This document shows positions 36,900-46,898 of a DNA stretch of 47,249 nt, one piece after another. This DNA comes from Gammaproteobacteria bacterium. GTDB lineage: Bacteria; Pseudomonadota; Gammaproteobacteria; Nitrosococcales; Methylophagaceae. The notes beneath the pieces are model-generated. The model ran no database searches. It had not been told where the DNA came from and saw only the letters and a program-made list of their open reading frames with translations. The position numbers and the translations under genes were made by a program. How positions within the stretch are numbered: the first letter of the stretch is position 1; each line of letters begins with the position of its first letter. The stretch lies in contig JARGFJ010000018.1 in the NCBI GenBank assembly GCA_029210875.1, forward strand, positions 1-47,249, written 5' to 3'.

Positions 36900-38078
36900 T
36901 TGAACGAAGATTTTCCTAGAATTAAACGGCTTCCGCCCTATGTGTTTAACATCGTTAATGACTTAAAGGCGCAAGCACGTGCGCGCGGTGAGGATATTAT
37001 TGATTTTGGCATGGGTAATCCAGACAAACCTGCGCCTGCGCATATTGTCGAAAAATTAGTCGAAGCGGCTCAAAGACCAGATACTCATCGTTATTCTGTT
37101 TCGCGCGGAATTCCGCGTTTACGTAAAGCGATCTGTAATTGGTATCAGCGTAAATTTGATGTCACATTAGATCCTGACACCGAAACAATTGTGACGATTG
37201 GTTCGAAAGAAGGTTTAGCGCATCTTGCTTTGGCAACGGTCGGGCCTGGCGATGCGATTTTGGTACCTAATCCAGCTTATCCAATTCACCCTTATGGCTT
37301 TGTTATTTCTGGCGCGGATATTCGTCATGTTCCGCTGACAGAAGATAATGACTTTTTTTCTGAGTTGGAAAAGTCAGTCAAAGATTCATGGCCAAAACCC
37401 AAAATGTTGGTGTTGAATTTTCCGGGTAATCCGACGACACAATGCGTTGATTTAGCGTTTTTCGAACGTGTAGTTGAATTTGCTAAAGAACATCAAATCT
37501 GGGTAATTCATGACTTAGCGTATGGTGAAATTGTGTTTGATGGTTATAAAGCACCGTCAATTCTACAGGTCCCTGGCGCTAAAGAGGTGGCGGTAGAGTT
37601 TTATACCTTATCTAAAAGCTACAATATGCCAGGCTGGCGTGTTGGTTTTATGTCGGGCAACAAAACATTAGTAGCCGCTTTAGCTAGAATGAAGTCATAT
37701 TTAGACTACGGCATGTTTACACCGATACAGGTTGCTGCGATTGCCGCTTTAGATGGTCCGCAAGAGTGCGTCGATGAAATTGTTGCAACCTATAAAAGCC
37801 GTCGTGATGTCTTGTGTGATGGTTTGAATTCGATAGGTTGGAAAGTCGAAAAACCCAAAGCCACAATGTTTGTCTGGGCTAAAATCCCAGAACAATATCG
37901 TGAAATGGGTTCATTGGAATTTACTAAAAAGTTACTTAAAGAAGCTAAAGTTGCGGTATCACCAGGCATTGGTTTTGGTGAATATGGTGATGACCACGTA
38001 CGCTTTGGTCTGATCGAAAATGAACATCGTACTCGTCAAGCTGTTCGTGGTATTCGCGATATGTTTAGAAAAGGTTAG
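36900..38078 (+). CDS. alaC: Alanine aminotransferase, AlaC family
   Basis: 392 residues from the TTG at 36900 (AGG eight bases ahead). This start gives [17 protein letters not shown], the conserved N-terminus of the family; the open frame upstream to 36837 is not protein-like. Fold-type I PLP enzyme with [14 protein letters not shown] and the PLP lysine in [14 protein letters not shown]. It probably makes alanine from pyruvate and glutamate. alaC lies next to hom in many gammaproteobacteria, as here (eight-base gap). Confidence 0.92.
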   Translation: MNEDFPRIKRLPPYVFNIVNDLKAQARARGEDIIDFGMGNPDKPAPAHIVEKLVEAAQRPDTHRYSVSRGIPRLRKAICNWYQRKFDVTLDPDTETIVTIGSKEGLAHLALATVGPGDAILVPNPAYPIHPYGFVISGADIRHVPLTEDNDFFSELEKSVKDSWPKPKMLVLNFPGNPTTQCVDLAFFERVVEFAKEHQIWVIHDLAYGEIVFDGYKAPSILQVPGAKEVAVEFYTLSKSYNMPGWRVGFMSGNKTLVAALARMKSYLDYGMFTPIQVAAIAALDGPQECVDEIVATYKSRRDVLCDGLNSIGWKVEKPKATMFVWAKIPEQYREMGSLEFTKKLLKEAKVAVSPGIGFGEYGDDHVRFGLIENEHRTRQAVRGIRDMFRKG

Positions 38079-38086
38079 GAGACAAA

Positions 38087-39397
38087 GTGCATTCAGTAAA
38101 AATTGGCGTTCTCGGTTTAGGAACGGTAGGAAGCGGTACGGTCAATGTACTTGGTCGCAATATCAAAGAAATTACGCGTCGAGCGGGTCGCGATATTGAA
38201 ATTACCCGAGCGGCAGATCGTGATTTAGAGTCACCTAAAAAGTGCAATACAGATGGTATTTCGTTAACTGACGATGCCATGGATATTGTTAATGATCCTG
38301 ATATCCAGATTGTTGTTGAGTTAATCGGCGGTACTGGTATTGCGCGTGAGTTAGTGCTTAAAGCAATTGAAAATGGCAAACATGTTGTTACTGCCAATAA
38401 AGCATTAATTGCCAATTACGGTAATGAGTTGTTTGAAAAAGCACAACAAAAGGGTGTCACCATTGCCTTTGAAGCAGCCGTTGCGGGTGGTATTCCGATT
38501 ATTAAAGCGATGCGAGAAGGTTTGGCCGCTAATCGTATTGAATGGTTGGCTGGCATTATTAATGGTACCGGTAATTTCATCCTGACCGAGATGCGCGATA
38601 AAGGCCGTGATTTTGCCGAAGTACTAACTGAAGCTCAGGCTTTAGGTTATGCCGAAGCTGATCCAACCTTTGATGTTGAAGGAATTGATGCTGCTCATAA
38701 ATTGACTATCATGGCTTCTATTGCATTTGGTATTCCGTTGCAGTTTGATAAATGCTACACCGAAGGTATCAGCAAAATTGCGCAAGATGATGTTAAATAC
38801 GCCTCTGAGCTTGGTTATAGAATTAAACATCTTGGCCTTGCCAGAAAAACACCAGAAGGGGTTGAATTACGCGTTCATCCCACATTAATTCCACATCGTC
38901 GTTTACTGGCTAATGTTGATGGTGTAATGAATGCGGTGTTAGTAAAAGGTGATGCTGTCGGACCAACTTTGTATTATGGTGCCGGTGCCGGATCTGATGC
39001 GACAGCATCAGCCGTTATTGCAGATATTATTGATATTGTCAGAGCATTGACCACTGATCCGGAAAATCGGGTACCACATCTTGCTTTTCAACCTGGAGCC
39101 TTAGCAGATACGCCGATTTTGCCAATGTCAGAAGTAGTGACATCGTATTATTTACGAATTTTGACAGAAGATAAATTAGGCGTACTGGCCGACATTACAC
39201 GGATTTTAAGTGAAAATGGTGTCAGTATTGAAGCGATCTTACAAAAAGAGCCTGAACAACAAGATGGTATGGTGCCATTGATTATGTTGACGCATGAGGT
39301 TGTTGAAAAAAATATGGATACAGCCATTTCACAAATCGAAGCATTAAGTACGGTTAAAGATTCTATTATGCGAATTCGCATGGAATCGTTAGGATAG
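38087..39397 (+). CDS. hom: Homoserine dehydrogenase
   Basis: 436 residues from a GTG with AGGAGA just upstream. NAD(P)-binding GLGTVGSGTVNVL, catalytic core GGIPIIKAMREGLAANRIEWLAGIINGTGNFIL, and a C-terminal ACT domain (about 350-430, LRILTEDKLGVLADITRIL) for feedback control, presumably by threonine. Monofunctional, not fused to aspartokinase. It converts aspartate semialdehyde to homoserine; thrC follows 45 bases later. Confidence 0.96.
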   Translation: MHSVKIGVLGLGTVGSGTVNVLGRNIKEITRRAGRDIEITRAADRDLESPKKCNTDGISLTDDAMDIVNDPDIQIVVELIGGTGIARELVLKAIENGKHVVTANKALIANYGNELFEKAQQKGVTIAFEAAVAGGIPIIKAMREGLAANRIEWLAGIINGTGNFILTEMRDKGRDFAEVLTEAQALGYAEADPTFDVEGIDAAHKLTIMASIAFGIPLQFDKCYTEGISKIAQDDVKYASELGYRIKHLGLARKTPEGVELRVHPTLIPHRRLLANVDGVMNAVLVKGDAVGPTLYYGAGAGSDATASAVIADIIDIVRALTTDPENRVPHLAFQPGALADTPILPMSEVVTSYYLRILTEDKLGVLADITRILSENGVSIEAILQKEPEQQDGMVPLIMLTHEVVEKNMDTAISQIEALSTVKDSIMRIRMESLG

Positions 39398-39442
39398 AGC
39401 TGTTTAGTTCTCCAAAATTAAATATTCAAAGAGGAAGTTTTT

Positions 39443-40588
39443 ATGCCATTTCGTCCACGTTATACCGGTTTAATCGAACGTTACCGTGATCGTTTGCCAG
39501 TGAATGATGATACCAGACTAATCAGTTTAGGAGAAGGCAATACACCATTACTTAAACTCAACAATATTCCAAAGCTCTTGGGTAAAGATATTGATATTTA
39601 TGTCAAATATGAAGGTTTAAACCCAACTGGATCGTTTAAAGATCGTGGTATGACGATGGCTGTAACTAAAGCGGTTGAAGCGGGTAGTAAAGCAATTATT
39701 TGTGCATCAACGGGTAATACATCTGCTGCTGCTGCTGCCTATGCAGCACGTGCCGGTATTACGGCTTTTGTATTGATTCCTGATGGCAAAATTGCCTTGG
39801 GTAAATTAGCACAAGCAATGATGCACGATGCTGTCGTTATTCAGATTAAAGGTAACTTTGATGAAGGTATGCAATTAGTTAAAGAAGTTGCAGAACATGC
39901 TCCCGTGACTATCGTTAATTCAATCAATCCATATCGCTTGCAAGGTCAAAAAACAGCAGCATTTGAAATTGTTGAAGAACTAGGTCGTGCTCCTGATTAC
40001 CACTGCTTGCCAGTTGGTAATGCTGGTAACATCACTGCACATTGGATTGGATATTGTGAATATTCATCAGCCTGTGGTGACCACGTTACCGGTGCATGTG
40101 CATTTTGCCAAGGTCAATGTAAATATGCTGGTGGTGCTGTTGTGGGTAACCGACCTAAGATGGTCGGATATCAAGCTGCAGGCAGTGCGCCATTCATGCG
40201 TGGCCACATGGTTGATGACCCTGAAACTGTTGCAACGGCAATTCGTATCGGTCATCCTCAAAGCTGGGATATGGCATGGAAAGTTAAAGAAGAATCACAA
40301 GGTTGGTTTGATGAATGTGATGATGACACTATCTTAGCTGCTCAAAAATTATTAGCAGAAAAAGAGGGTATTTTCTGTGAGCCAGCTTCAGCAACATCAC
40401 TAGCTGGTGCTATTGAAGATATTAAAACAGGAAAAATCCCAGAAGGTAGTACAGTTGTGTGTACCTTAACGGGTCATGGTTTGAAAGATCCTGATACAGC
40501 AATTAAACAAAGTTCATCACCCCTTATTACCGTTGATGCGAAACTGGATGCTGTTCGTGATGCTATCTTGAATAATATGGCTAAGTAA
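39443..40588 (+). CDS. thrC: Threonine synthase with Cys-rich insertion
   Basis: 381 residues, the short (Bacillus-like) class rather than the roughly 470-residue enterobacterial class. PLP lysine in PTGSFKDRGM, ASTGNTSAAAAAYAARAG, and the phosphate-binding VGNAGNITAHW. Directly after that glycine loop is an insertion of about 25-30 residues holding five cysteines (205, 211, 219, 222, 226; pattern C-x5-C-x7-C-x2-C-x3-C), before RPKMVGYQAAGSAP. The insert looks like a metal or Fe-S binding loop, or a redox switch; this is inference. It makes threonine from O-phosphohomoserine; no thrB is seen in the window. Confidence 0.95.
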   Translation: MPFRPRYTGLIERYRDRLPVNDDTRLISLGEGNTPLLKLNNIPKLLGKDIDIYVKYEGLNPTGSFKDRGMTMAVTKAVEAGSKAIICASTGNTSAAAAAYAARAGITAFVLIPDGKIALGKLAQAMMHDAVVIQIKGNFDEGMQLVKEVAEHAPVTIVNSINPYRLQGQKTAAFEIVEELGRAPDYHCLPVGNAGNITAHWIGYCEYSSACGDHVTGACAFCQGQCKYAGGAVVGNRPKMVGYQAAGSAPFMRGHMVDDPETVATAIRIGHPQSWDMAWKVKEESQGWFDECDDDTILAAQKLLAEKEGIFCEPASATSLAGAIEDIKTGKIPEGSTVVCTLTGHGLKDPDTAIKQSSSPLITVDAKLDAVRDAILNNMAK

Positions 40589-41109
40589 TGGATAGGGTCG
40601 AGCTTCCAGAGCCGAGTGAGATTGAAATCAAGGCAGCCAAAGTGCCGCATGATATTTTCTTAACCAACCTGATCATGAATCATATTTTGTTGTTTACCGG
40701 GATCGCGACCTTTGGTCAGCAATATATGACATTTCTGGTGTTAGTACCGATCTTTTCTGTGCTGTTATTAAGCTATACGTTTTATCGTGCAAGCCACGTT
40801 AACCGTGACGATAGCGAATTTGCCTATATTCATTGGCAAATAACAAAACGCTGGAGCAGGTTATTCAGCTATGTTTTGTTGTTATTAGCCACAGTTTCAA
40901 TAATAGGTTGGTTAGGCAATTACTATCTGGGCTTCATGAAAGAAGCTGTTTATGCATTGATCGGTGGTTTTGGAATTTTGCCGACCTTGATATCAGTTCT
41001 TGTACTTATCGTGATTGAATCAGATGGTCTTCATCATGCACGCATGGGTACATTGCCTAAATGGGCACAACGACAATTTTTGGGTTATGAACAACCAGCG
41101 ATAGACTAG
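40588..41109 (+). CDS. Four-helix membrane protein, unknown
   Basis: 173 residues whose ATG overlaps the thrC stop (TAATG), so it is translated from the threonine operon. Four membrane segments at about 24-43, 47-66, 92-113 and 118-143. An acidic N-terminus (ELPEPSEIEIKAAKV) and a cytoplasmic loop with SHVNRDDSEFAYIHWQITKRWSR lie between helices 2 and 3. The ending is GTLPKWAQRQFLGYEQP. I do not recognise a named family. It stops six bases before the convergent serC stop. Confidence 0.8.
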   Translation: MDRVELPEPSEIEIKAAKVPHDIFLTNLIMNHILLFTGIATFGQQYMTFLVLVPIFSVLLLSYTFYRASHVNRDDSEFAYIHWQITKRWSRLFSYVLLLLATVSIIGWLGNYYLGFMKEAVYALIGGFGILPTLISVLVLIVIESDGLHHARMGTLPKWAQRQFLGYEQPAID

Positions 41110-41115
41110 GGTCGT

Positions 41116-42198
41116 TTATTTATGTTGTTGCGCAAATTCCTGCATATAGTTAATTAAGGCATCTACACCTTGTTCCGGCATAGCATTATAGATGCTGGCA
41201 CGCATACCACCTACACTACGGTGACCTTTCAGTGCAACTAAATTAGCTGCATCAGCACCGGCTAAAAACGCAGCATCTAACGAAGCATCATTTAAGGTGA
41301 ACGGGATATTCATCCATGAACGATAGCGTTTTTCAACCGGGTTTTGATAAAAACCAGATTGATCAATCGCATCATATAATTTTTGTGCTTTACGTTGATT
41401 AATGTCTGCCATCGCAGGTAAGCCACCTAAATTCTGTAACCATTGAAAAACAAGGCCAGCTAAATACCAACCATAAGTTGGAGGGGTGTTATACATCGAA
41501 TCGTTATCAGCCTGAATTTTATAATCGTAGCAGATTGGCGTGATTGCTAAGGCATCGCCAAGTAAATCGTCACGCACAATCACCAGAGTAAGACCTGCAG
41601 GGCCAATGTTCTTCTGAGCACCAGCATAAATCAAAGCAAAACGTGATACATCAATCGGACGAGATAAAATGGTTGATGATAAATCGACAACTAAAGGCAC
41701 ATCACCAGTATCAGGAATATAGTCGAATTCAACACCGCCAATGGTTTCATTTGCGGTGTAATGCACATAGGCAGCATCCGGGTTTAATGTCCAATTAGCA
41801 AAGTCTGGCACGGTAGTAAAATTTGAATCTTCAGAACTTGCAACAACATTAACCTCACAATAACGGCTCGCTTCTTCTATCGCCTTGATTGACCATTGCC
41901 CTGTATTGACATAATCAGCAGTAGTTTTACCGCGCAATAAATTCATTGGAATCGCGGTGAATTGGGCGGTTGCGCCACCTTGTAAAAACAGTACCTTATA
42001 GTTATCAGGAATCGCCATTAACTCACGCAGATTGGCTTCAGCCTGTTGGGCGATAGAAGTGAACTCTTTACCACGATGACTCATCTCCATCACACTCATA
42101 CCGGTATTATTCCAGTCGAGTAGCTCGCCTTGTGCTTGTTGTAATACAGGTTCGGGTAACATGGCTGGGCCAGCACTGAAATTATATAAACGTGACAT
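41116..42198 (-). CDS. serC: Phosphoserine aminotransferase
   Basis: 360 residues, normal. FSAGPAMLPEPVLQQAQ start, GGATAQFTAIP, and the PLP lysine in YAGAQKNIGPAGLT. The ending includes GHRSVGGMRASIYNAMP. It catalyses 3-phosphohydroxypyruvate plus glutamate to phosphoserine, and the analogous step in pyridoxal phosphate synthesis. AAGGA ribosome site. Confidence 0.97.
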   Translation of the reverse strand: MSRLYNFSAGPAMLPEPVLQQAQGELLDWNNTGMSVMEMSHRGKEFTSIAQQAEANLRELMAIPDNYKVLFLQGGATAQFTAIPMNLLRGKTTADYVNTGQWSIKAIEEASRYCEVNVVASSEDSNFTTVPDFANWTLNPDAAYVHYTANETIGGVEFDYIPDTGDVPLVVDLSSTILSRPIDVSRFALIYAGAQKNIGPAGLTLVIVRDDLLGDALAITPICYDYKIQADNDSMYNTPPTYGWYLAGLVFQWLQNLGGLPAMADINQRKAQKLYDAIDQSGFYQNPVEKRYRSWMNIPFTLNDASLDAAFLAGADAANLVALKGHRSVGGMRASIYNAMPEQGVDALINYMQEFAQQHK

Positions 42199-42270
42199 GA
42201 ACAGTCCTTAAAAAAGGGATAAAAATAAAATTGTAGCAAATAGCGTTATAAATAGCTCAACAGACCGTAT

Positions 42271-42909
42271 TTAAAGGCGTGATTGCACTTTCTGTCGCCA
42301 TTCATCTGATAATTCAGTAATCGAATTAGCTTGAACCATAACCGCATGCGCATTTTCAAATGATGTATCAAAATAAGCATTAAATAAGGTATGAACGCTG
42401 AGTTGCTGTGGCTGACGAAAAACGACATTAACGTCATCACCATGTTGAATATTGCCGGTGCTGATCACCCGAAAATAAATACCGGTGGCACCATGAGCAA
42501 TAAATTGTTTAGGCATAGAAGGTAAATCAAGTGCAATGCCTAGTTTAAAACAAGGAACACGAGGTTGGGTAATTTCGAGAATACAGTCACCAATTTGAAT
42601 CTGATCACCGATACACAGCTTTTTTTCATCAAGATTAGTAATGGTCAGGTTTTCACCAAATTGACCGTAGCGTAATGACGGTTTAGCCAGATGTTGTCGC
42701 CAATGGTCATAATGGTTAGCAGAAAAGGCATAGACGGCTTTATGTTCGCCACCATGATTTTCCAAATCGACCTGTTGATCCCCATCAAGACTAAATTGTG
42801 AAACAAAAACAGACTGATCAACCGGCTTTTTGAATATGCCTGTAGAAATAATTTTATCGTTATAGCGTGTTTCCTTAGCTAAGGAAACGTTGAGTGATAC
42901 CAGCTTCAC
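42271..42909 (-). CDS. MOSC-domain protein, YiiM-like
   Basis: 212 residues from a GTG. The MOSC domain spans about 20-160: LENHGGEHKAVYAFS, YGQFGENLTI, IQIGDCILEITQPRVPCFKLG. The conserved Cys in PRVPCFKL is the expected molybdenum ligand. YiiM-type proteins reduce N-hydroxylated compounds in a Moco-dependent way, which is the likely but unproven role. It sits alone between serC and a small secreted-protein gene, 14 bases after the latter's stop. Confidence 0.87.
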   Translation of the reverse strand: MKLVSLNVSLAKETRYNDKIISTGIFKKPVDQSVFVSQFSLDGDQQVDLENHGGEHKAVYAFSANHYDHWRQHLAKPSLRYGQFGENLTITNLDEKKLCIGDQIQIGDCILEITQPRVPCFKLGIALDLPSMPKQFIAHGATGIYFRVISTGNIQHGDDVNVVFRQPQQLSVHTLFNAYFDTSFENAHAVMVQANSITELSDEWRQKVQSRL

Positions 42910-42923
42910 TAAATTAATCTGGA

Positions 42924-43214
42924 TTAATGCGGCACTACAGAGTGTATAACAAGATTATGTTCAAAAAAGACGACAAAATCTGGGTAGGTCCATCTGGTAA
43001 TCGGTGGTTCACCAACAGCTGCTGATTTTTGTACTGCTTGTCCAAACTTTTTCTCAACTGATGCCATTGTCATACCTTGAACAGGGCGAGTCACGCCTTC
43101 AACTGAGTTGGGTACGTCATAACGTGGGTCTGTAATTGAAATTACTTCGGCTTGGGTTATTGCTGTCGCTGATAGTAATACTGTCCATGCAATCACTAAA
43201 CTAAACTTGGTCAT
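42924..43214 (-). CDS. Small secreted protein, unknown
   Basis: 96 residues from the ATG at 43214 (GGGAG ribosome site seven bases before it); the frame extends nine codons upstream but without a better start. Sec signal peptide (FSLVIAWTVLLSATAITQA, cut after TQA). The mature part is about 70 residues with VQGMTMASVEKKFGQ, PPITRWTYPDFVVFFEH and VIHSVV. The GMT-x-x-x-V-x-x-x-FG pattern resembles SmpA/OmlA-like folds, but the resemblance is weak. No function assigned. Confidence 0.78.
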   Translation of the reverse strand: MTKFSLVIAWTVLLSATAITQAEVISITDPRYDVPNSVEGVTRPVQGMTMASVEKKFGQAVQKSAAVGEPPITRWTYPDFVVFFEHNLVIHSVVPH

Positions 43215-43247
43215 TTCAAACTCCCATAAGAACATCGCCATAGCATA

Positions 43248-44408
43248 CTATTCTGGCAGAAATAGCTCAATTAAAGTATTGAGATAGTGCTGACCTTTTG
43301 CCGTTGGACAAATTCGATGAATATCATGTGTGATCAGGCCTTCACGTTCAGCATGGTCAAGTTGCTTGCTGATATGTGAAATAGCTAAGCCGGTATGTTG
43401 ATAAAACAAGGGGGTAGGGAAGCCATCTGTTAAGCGTAATGCATTCAGCATAAACTCAAAACCGAGATCCCGCTGTGCGATGGTTTCATTGGTTTGAATC
43501 AGTGAATCACGCCCAGCGTGGTCAAGATAGGCCTGCGGTTGTTTTTGTTTAGAGCGACGAGTGATGCTTTGTTTTGCGGCATCACTAATTTTGCCATGAG
43601 CACCAGCGCCAATGCCGATGTAATCGCCAAACTTCCAGTAATTTAGATTGTGCTGGCATTGATGTTTATCTTTTGCATAAGCCGATACTTCATATTGCAT
43701 ATACCCTGCTTGGGCAAGCCGTTGCTGATTGTCTAATTGCCAATCGATAATATCATCTTCATCAGGTAGGGTCGGGGGATGTTGATGGAAAAGTGTGTTG
43801 GGTTCCATCGTCAGCTGATAGTAAGAAATATGGCTTGGCTCTAATGCTAATGCTGTTTCAATATCGTCTTGTGCGGTTTTTGCTGTTTGCCCTGGCAGAC
43901 CAAACATTAAGTCTAAATTAACATTATCAAAGCCGACTTTATGAGCCATTTCAATGGCTTTAATGGCTTGTTGACTATCATGAATACGGCCTAAGGCAGT
44001 TAAAGCATCGTTATTAAAACTCTGGACACCGATTGATAAACGGTTAATACCTAATGCCCGATAGTCATCAAAACGGTGTATTTCAAATGTGCCGGGATTG
44101 GCTTCAAGCGTTATCTCTGCATGAGCACTTAAAGGCACTAAGGCTCGAACACCAGAAAACAAACGATCATAGGCTTGTGCTGACAATAAACTGGGCGTTC
44201 CTCCACCGATAAAAATACTTTGGATCGTTCGTCCCCAAACAGTAGGCACTTCTTGTTCAAGATCGCGAATAAGTGCATCAACATAAGCATTTTCAGGTAA
44301 AGAATCCGGTGATTTATGCGAGTTAAAATCACAATAGGGACATTTTTTTACGCACCAAGGTACATGGATATATAAACTCAGAGGTGGAAGCGCCGTGAAA
44401 TTAAGCAT
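43248..44408 (-). CDS. hemW: HemW, radical SAM heme-handling protein
   Basis: 386 residues. Radical SAM motif HVPWCVKKCPYCDFNSH (CxxxCxxC plus the extra Cys-to-Phe context of HemW/HemN types), IFIGGGTPSLL, RLSIGVQSFNNDAL and NLDLMFGLPGQT, with a C-terminal HemW domain. It was formerly annotated as coproporphyrinogen III oxidase-like; the HemW family lacks the N-terminal part of HemN and is regarded as a heme chaperone. rdgB-hemW adjacency is conserved in gammaproteobacteria. Confidence 0.94.
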   Translation of the reverse strand: MLNFTALPPLSLYIHVPWCVKKCPYCDFNSHKSPDSLPENAYVDALIRDLEQEVPTVWGRTIQSIFIGGGTPSLLSAQAYDRLFSGVRALVPLSAHAEITLEANPGTFEIHRFDDYRALGINRLSIGVQSFNNDALTALGRIHDSQQAIKAIEMAHKVGFDNVNLDLMFGLPGQTAKTAQDDIETALALEPSHISYYQLTMEPNTLFHQHPPTLPDEDDIIDWQLDNQQRLAQAGYMQYEVSAYAKDKHQCQHNLNYWKFGDYIGIGAGAHGKISDAAKQSITRRSKQKQPQAYLDHAGRDSLIQTNETIAQRDLGFEFMLNALRLTDGFPTPLFYQHTGLAISHISKQLDHAEREGLITHDIHRICPTAKGQHYLNTLIELFLPE

Positions 44409-44439
44409 GTAGTGTGGGCGATCTATAAAATCTTAGCGG

Positions 44440-45048
44440 TTATTTGGAATGAGCCGCTTCAAAGCTAAATGCGTCGATAAATTGACGAATAGCTTTGCCA
44501 CGATGACTGATGGCATGTTTTTGTTCAGATGATAATTCAGCCGCACTAGATTCTGTTTCAGGTACCCAGAAAATGGGGTCATAGCCAAAACCACCATCAC
44601 CAACTGGCGCGTGTAAAATACGTCCTTGCCAACTGGCCTGACAAATGAGTGGTGTTGGATCTTTGGAGTGACGCATTAACACTAACAGACAGTGATAGCG
44701 GGCTGCACGTTCTCGATCAGGCACACCGTCAAGCGCCGCTAATAAAGCATAGAGATTATCACTATCACTGGCATCGCTACCGGCATAACGTGCTGAATAA
44801 ATGCCAGGCGCACCAAGTAAATAATCAACCTCAATACCCGAATCATCGGCAATAGCCGGTAAACCGGTGTGCTGCGCAGCATTACGTGCTTTAATAATGG
44901 CATTCTCAACAAACGACAAGCCGGTTTCGGCGGCTTCAGGCACATCAAAATCTGATTGAGGCACCACATCAATATTCATCGGGGCAAACAACTCGGCAAA
45001 CTCACGCAGTTTGCCCTTATTGCCGCTGGCTAAGACGATTTTATTCAT
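44440..45048 (-). CDS. rdgB: dITP/XTP pyrophosphatase
   Basis: 202 residues, normal. VLASGNKGKLREFAEL at the start, ADDSGIEVDYLLGAPGIYSARYAG in the middle, and GGFGYDPIFWVPE. It removes non-canonical purine nucleotides (dITP, XTP). The start overlaps the rph stop by one base (TAATG on the minus strand). Confidence 0.96.
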   Translation of the reverse strand: MNKIVLASGNKGKLREFAELFAPMNIDVVPQSDFDVPEAAETGLSFVENAIIKARNAAQHTGLPAIADDSGIEVDYLLGAPGIYSARYAGSDASDSDNLYALLAALDGVPDRERAARYHCLLVLMRHSKDPTPLICQASWQGRILHAPVGDGGFGYDPIFWVPETESSAAELSSEQKHAISHRGKAIRQFIDAFSFEAAHSK

Positions 45049-45761
45049 TAGCTTGCCAAGGCGTCACGTTGATGTTGCATTAATTGCTCAATACCTTCAC
45101 CTGCCAAGGCCAACATGGCTTGTAATTCATCAGCACGGAAAGCATGACCTTCGGCAGTACCTTGCACTTCAATATAGGCACCCGCATCGTTCATCACCAC
45201 GTTCATATCGGTTTCTGCACTTGAATCTTCAGCATAATCAAGATCAAGCACAGGCACACCGTTATAAATACCCACTGAAACCGAAGCGATTTGACCATGC
45301 AACGGATTTTTTTTGATTTTCCTGGTTTTGATAAGAAAATCAATCGCATCGTGCAAAGCGACAAATGCACCTGTAATTGATGCTGTACGTGTACCGCCAT
45401 CAGCCTGAATCACATCACAATCAATCGTGATGCTTCGTTCACCCAAGCCTTTTAAATCAATAGCTGCACGAAGCGAACGACCAATCAGACGCTGAATTTC
45501 CATCGTGCGACCACCTTGGCCGTTTTTAGACTCACGTTGCATCCGGCTGCCAGTTGAACGAGGCAACATGCCATATTCAGCCGTAACCCAGCCTTCACCT
45601 TTACCACGTAAAAAGCCAGGAATACGCTCTTCAACTGAAGCGGTGCATAGTACTTTGGTATCGCCAAACTCGACTAAAACAGAACCTTCTGCATGTTTGG
45701 TGTAATTACGTGTGATCGTGATATTACGTAAATCATTAGGTTGACGACCGCTAGGGCGCAT
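45048..45761 (-). CDS. rph: Ribonuclease PH
   Basis: 237 residues, full length, with an intact C-terminus. [11 protein letters not shown] start, [49 protein letters not shown] core ([16 protein letters not shown]). A phosphate-dependent 3' exoribonuclease that matures tRNA. AAGGA ribosome site. First gene of the rph-rdgB-hemW transcript, divergent from yicC. Confidence 0.97.
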   Translation of the reverse strand: MRPSGRQPNDLRNITITRNYTKHAEGSVLVEFGDTKVLCTASVEERIPGFLRGKGEGWVTAEYGMLPRSTGSRMQRESKNGQGGRTMEIQRLIGRSLRAAIDLKGLGERSITIDCDVIQADGGTRTASITGAFVALHDAIDFLIKTRKIKKNPLHGQIASVSVGIYNGVPVLDLDYAEDSSAETDMNVVMNDAGAYIEVQGTAEGHAFRADELQAMLALAGEGIEQLMQHQRDALAS

Positions 45762-45882
45762 AACGAGCTTCCTTAAAACAAAATAATTCGCCCATTATAC
45801 GTGGCTATTCAAATTTGGCGGGTGCTTTTTGTCATTAGATTTAGTTAAGATGGCAGTTTGAAAATAATTAGGAAGCAAGCCT
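45762..45882. promoter_or_regulatory. Divergent promoter region rph / yicC
   Basis: A 121-base AT-rich spacer between two divergent starts, which must carry both promoters. The yicC ribosome site (AGGAAG) is at about 45870-45875. No sigma-70 pair is distinct enough to place. Confidence 0.4.
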
Positions 45883-46749
45883 GTGACATTAAGTATGACC
45901 GCATTTGCCCGTCAAGAACGCCAGACTGAACAAGGTGACATCACATGGGAAATTCGTAGCGTTAATCACCGCAATTTAGAGGTCGCACTTCGCCTGGAAG
46001 ACAAATTCCGTCCACTTGAAATGCAAATCAGAAAGCTTTTTAACGACAAGCTTGGTCGAGGGAAAATCGATGCAGTGTTGCGCTATAAAGCACCAGAACA
46101 ACACAATGCCAGTGTTGATTTTGATCCAAATCTCGCCAAAGCACTTATTGAAAGTTGTGGCCAACTTGCACAAATGAGCGAACGATCCGCACCGATTGAT
46201 ATGTTACAAGTATTGCAATGGCCGGGTGTAATAAAATCAGAAACATTAGATCAAACCACGCTTAATAAGGCTGTGATGGCAAGTTTGAATGAAGCCGTGC
46301 AAGAACTTATCGCGACACGTCAAACAGAAGGCGCAGCATTAGAGCAAATGATCACACAGCGTTGTGATGAAATTGATGCCATTGCCAATGAAACGCGACG
46401 CCAAATGCCAGACATTCTTCAACAACAACGACAACGTCTGGCTGAAAAAGTGGCAGAACTAAACGTCAACCTTGAGCCAGAACGCTTAGAACAAGAAATC
46501 GTACTTCTAGCCCAAAAAAGTGATGTCGCAGAAGAACTGGATCGCCTGCAAAGCCATATTGTAGAAGTCAAAAATGTACTGCAACGCAACGAACCGATTG
46601 GTCGTCGTTTAGATTTTTTAATGCAAGAACTGAATCGCGAAGCCAATACCTTAGGCTCCAAGTCTATTGATATCGAAACCACACGTCACTCGGTCGATTT
46701 GAAAGTATTGATCGAACAAATGCGTGAGCAGATCCAAAACATCGAATAA
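45883..46749 (+). CDS. yicC: YicC-family endoribonuclease
   Basis: 288 residues from a GTG. SMTAFARQERQ at the N-terminus, WEIRSVNHRNLEVALRL, then a long helical middle, and the C-terminal DUF1732 part RRLDFLMQELNREANTLGSKSID. Members are stress-related endoribonucleases. The rph-yicC divergent pair is conserved across gammaproteobacteria. Confidence 0.94.
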   Translation: MTLSMTAFARQERQTEQGDITWEIRSVNHRNLEVALRLEDKFRPLEMQIRKLFNDKLGRGKIDAVLRYKAPEQHNASVDFDPNLAKALIESCGQLAQMSERSAPIDMLQVLQWPGVIKSETLDQTTLNKAVMASLNEAVQELIATRQTEGAALEQMITQRCDEIDAIANETRRQMPDILQQQRQRLAEKVAELNVNLEPERLEQEIVLLAQKSDVAEELDRLQSHIVEVKNVLQRNEPIGRRLDFLMQELNREANTLGSKSIDIETTRHSVDLKVLIEQMREQIQNIE

Positions 46750-46898
46750 ATCGCTGGGGGCACTTCATCGCGAACGAAGAAAGCCAGAAGGCTGAGTAAA
46801 TAACCTAATGGAATGGTCAGCCTCACCCCTTTAACCGGCATCACTGTGCCATGATGTGACTTGTTCACCCACATCAAAACTTAGGAGTAAGACCACCC
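46750..46898. other. Spacer and probable left end of IS110 element
   Basis: 149 bases without a gene. The distal part precedes the transposase start and includes its ribosome site (AGGAG, 46883-46887). The boundary between chromosome and IS cannot be placed, since IS110 ends lack long inverted repeats. Confidence 0.4.
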
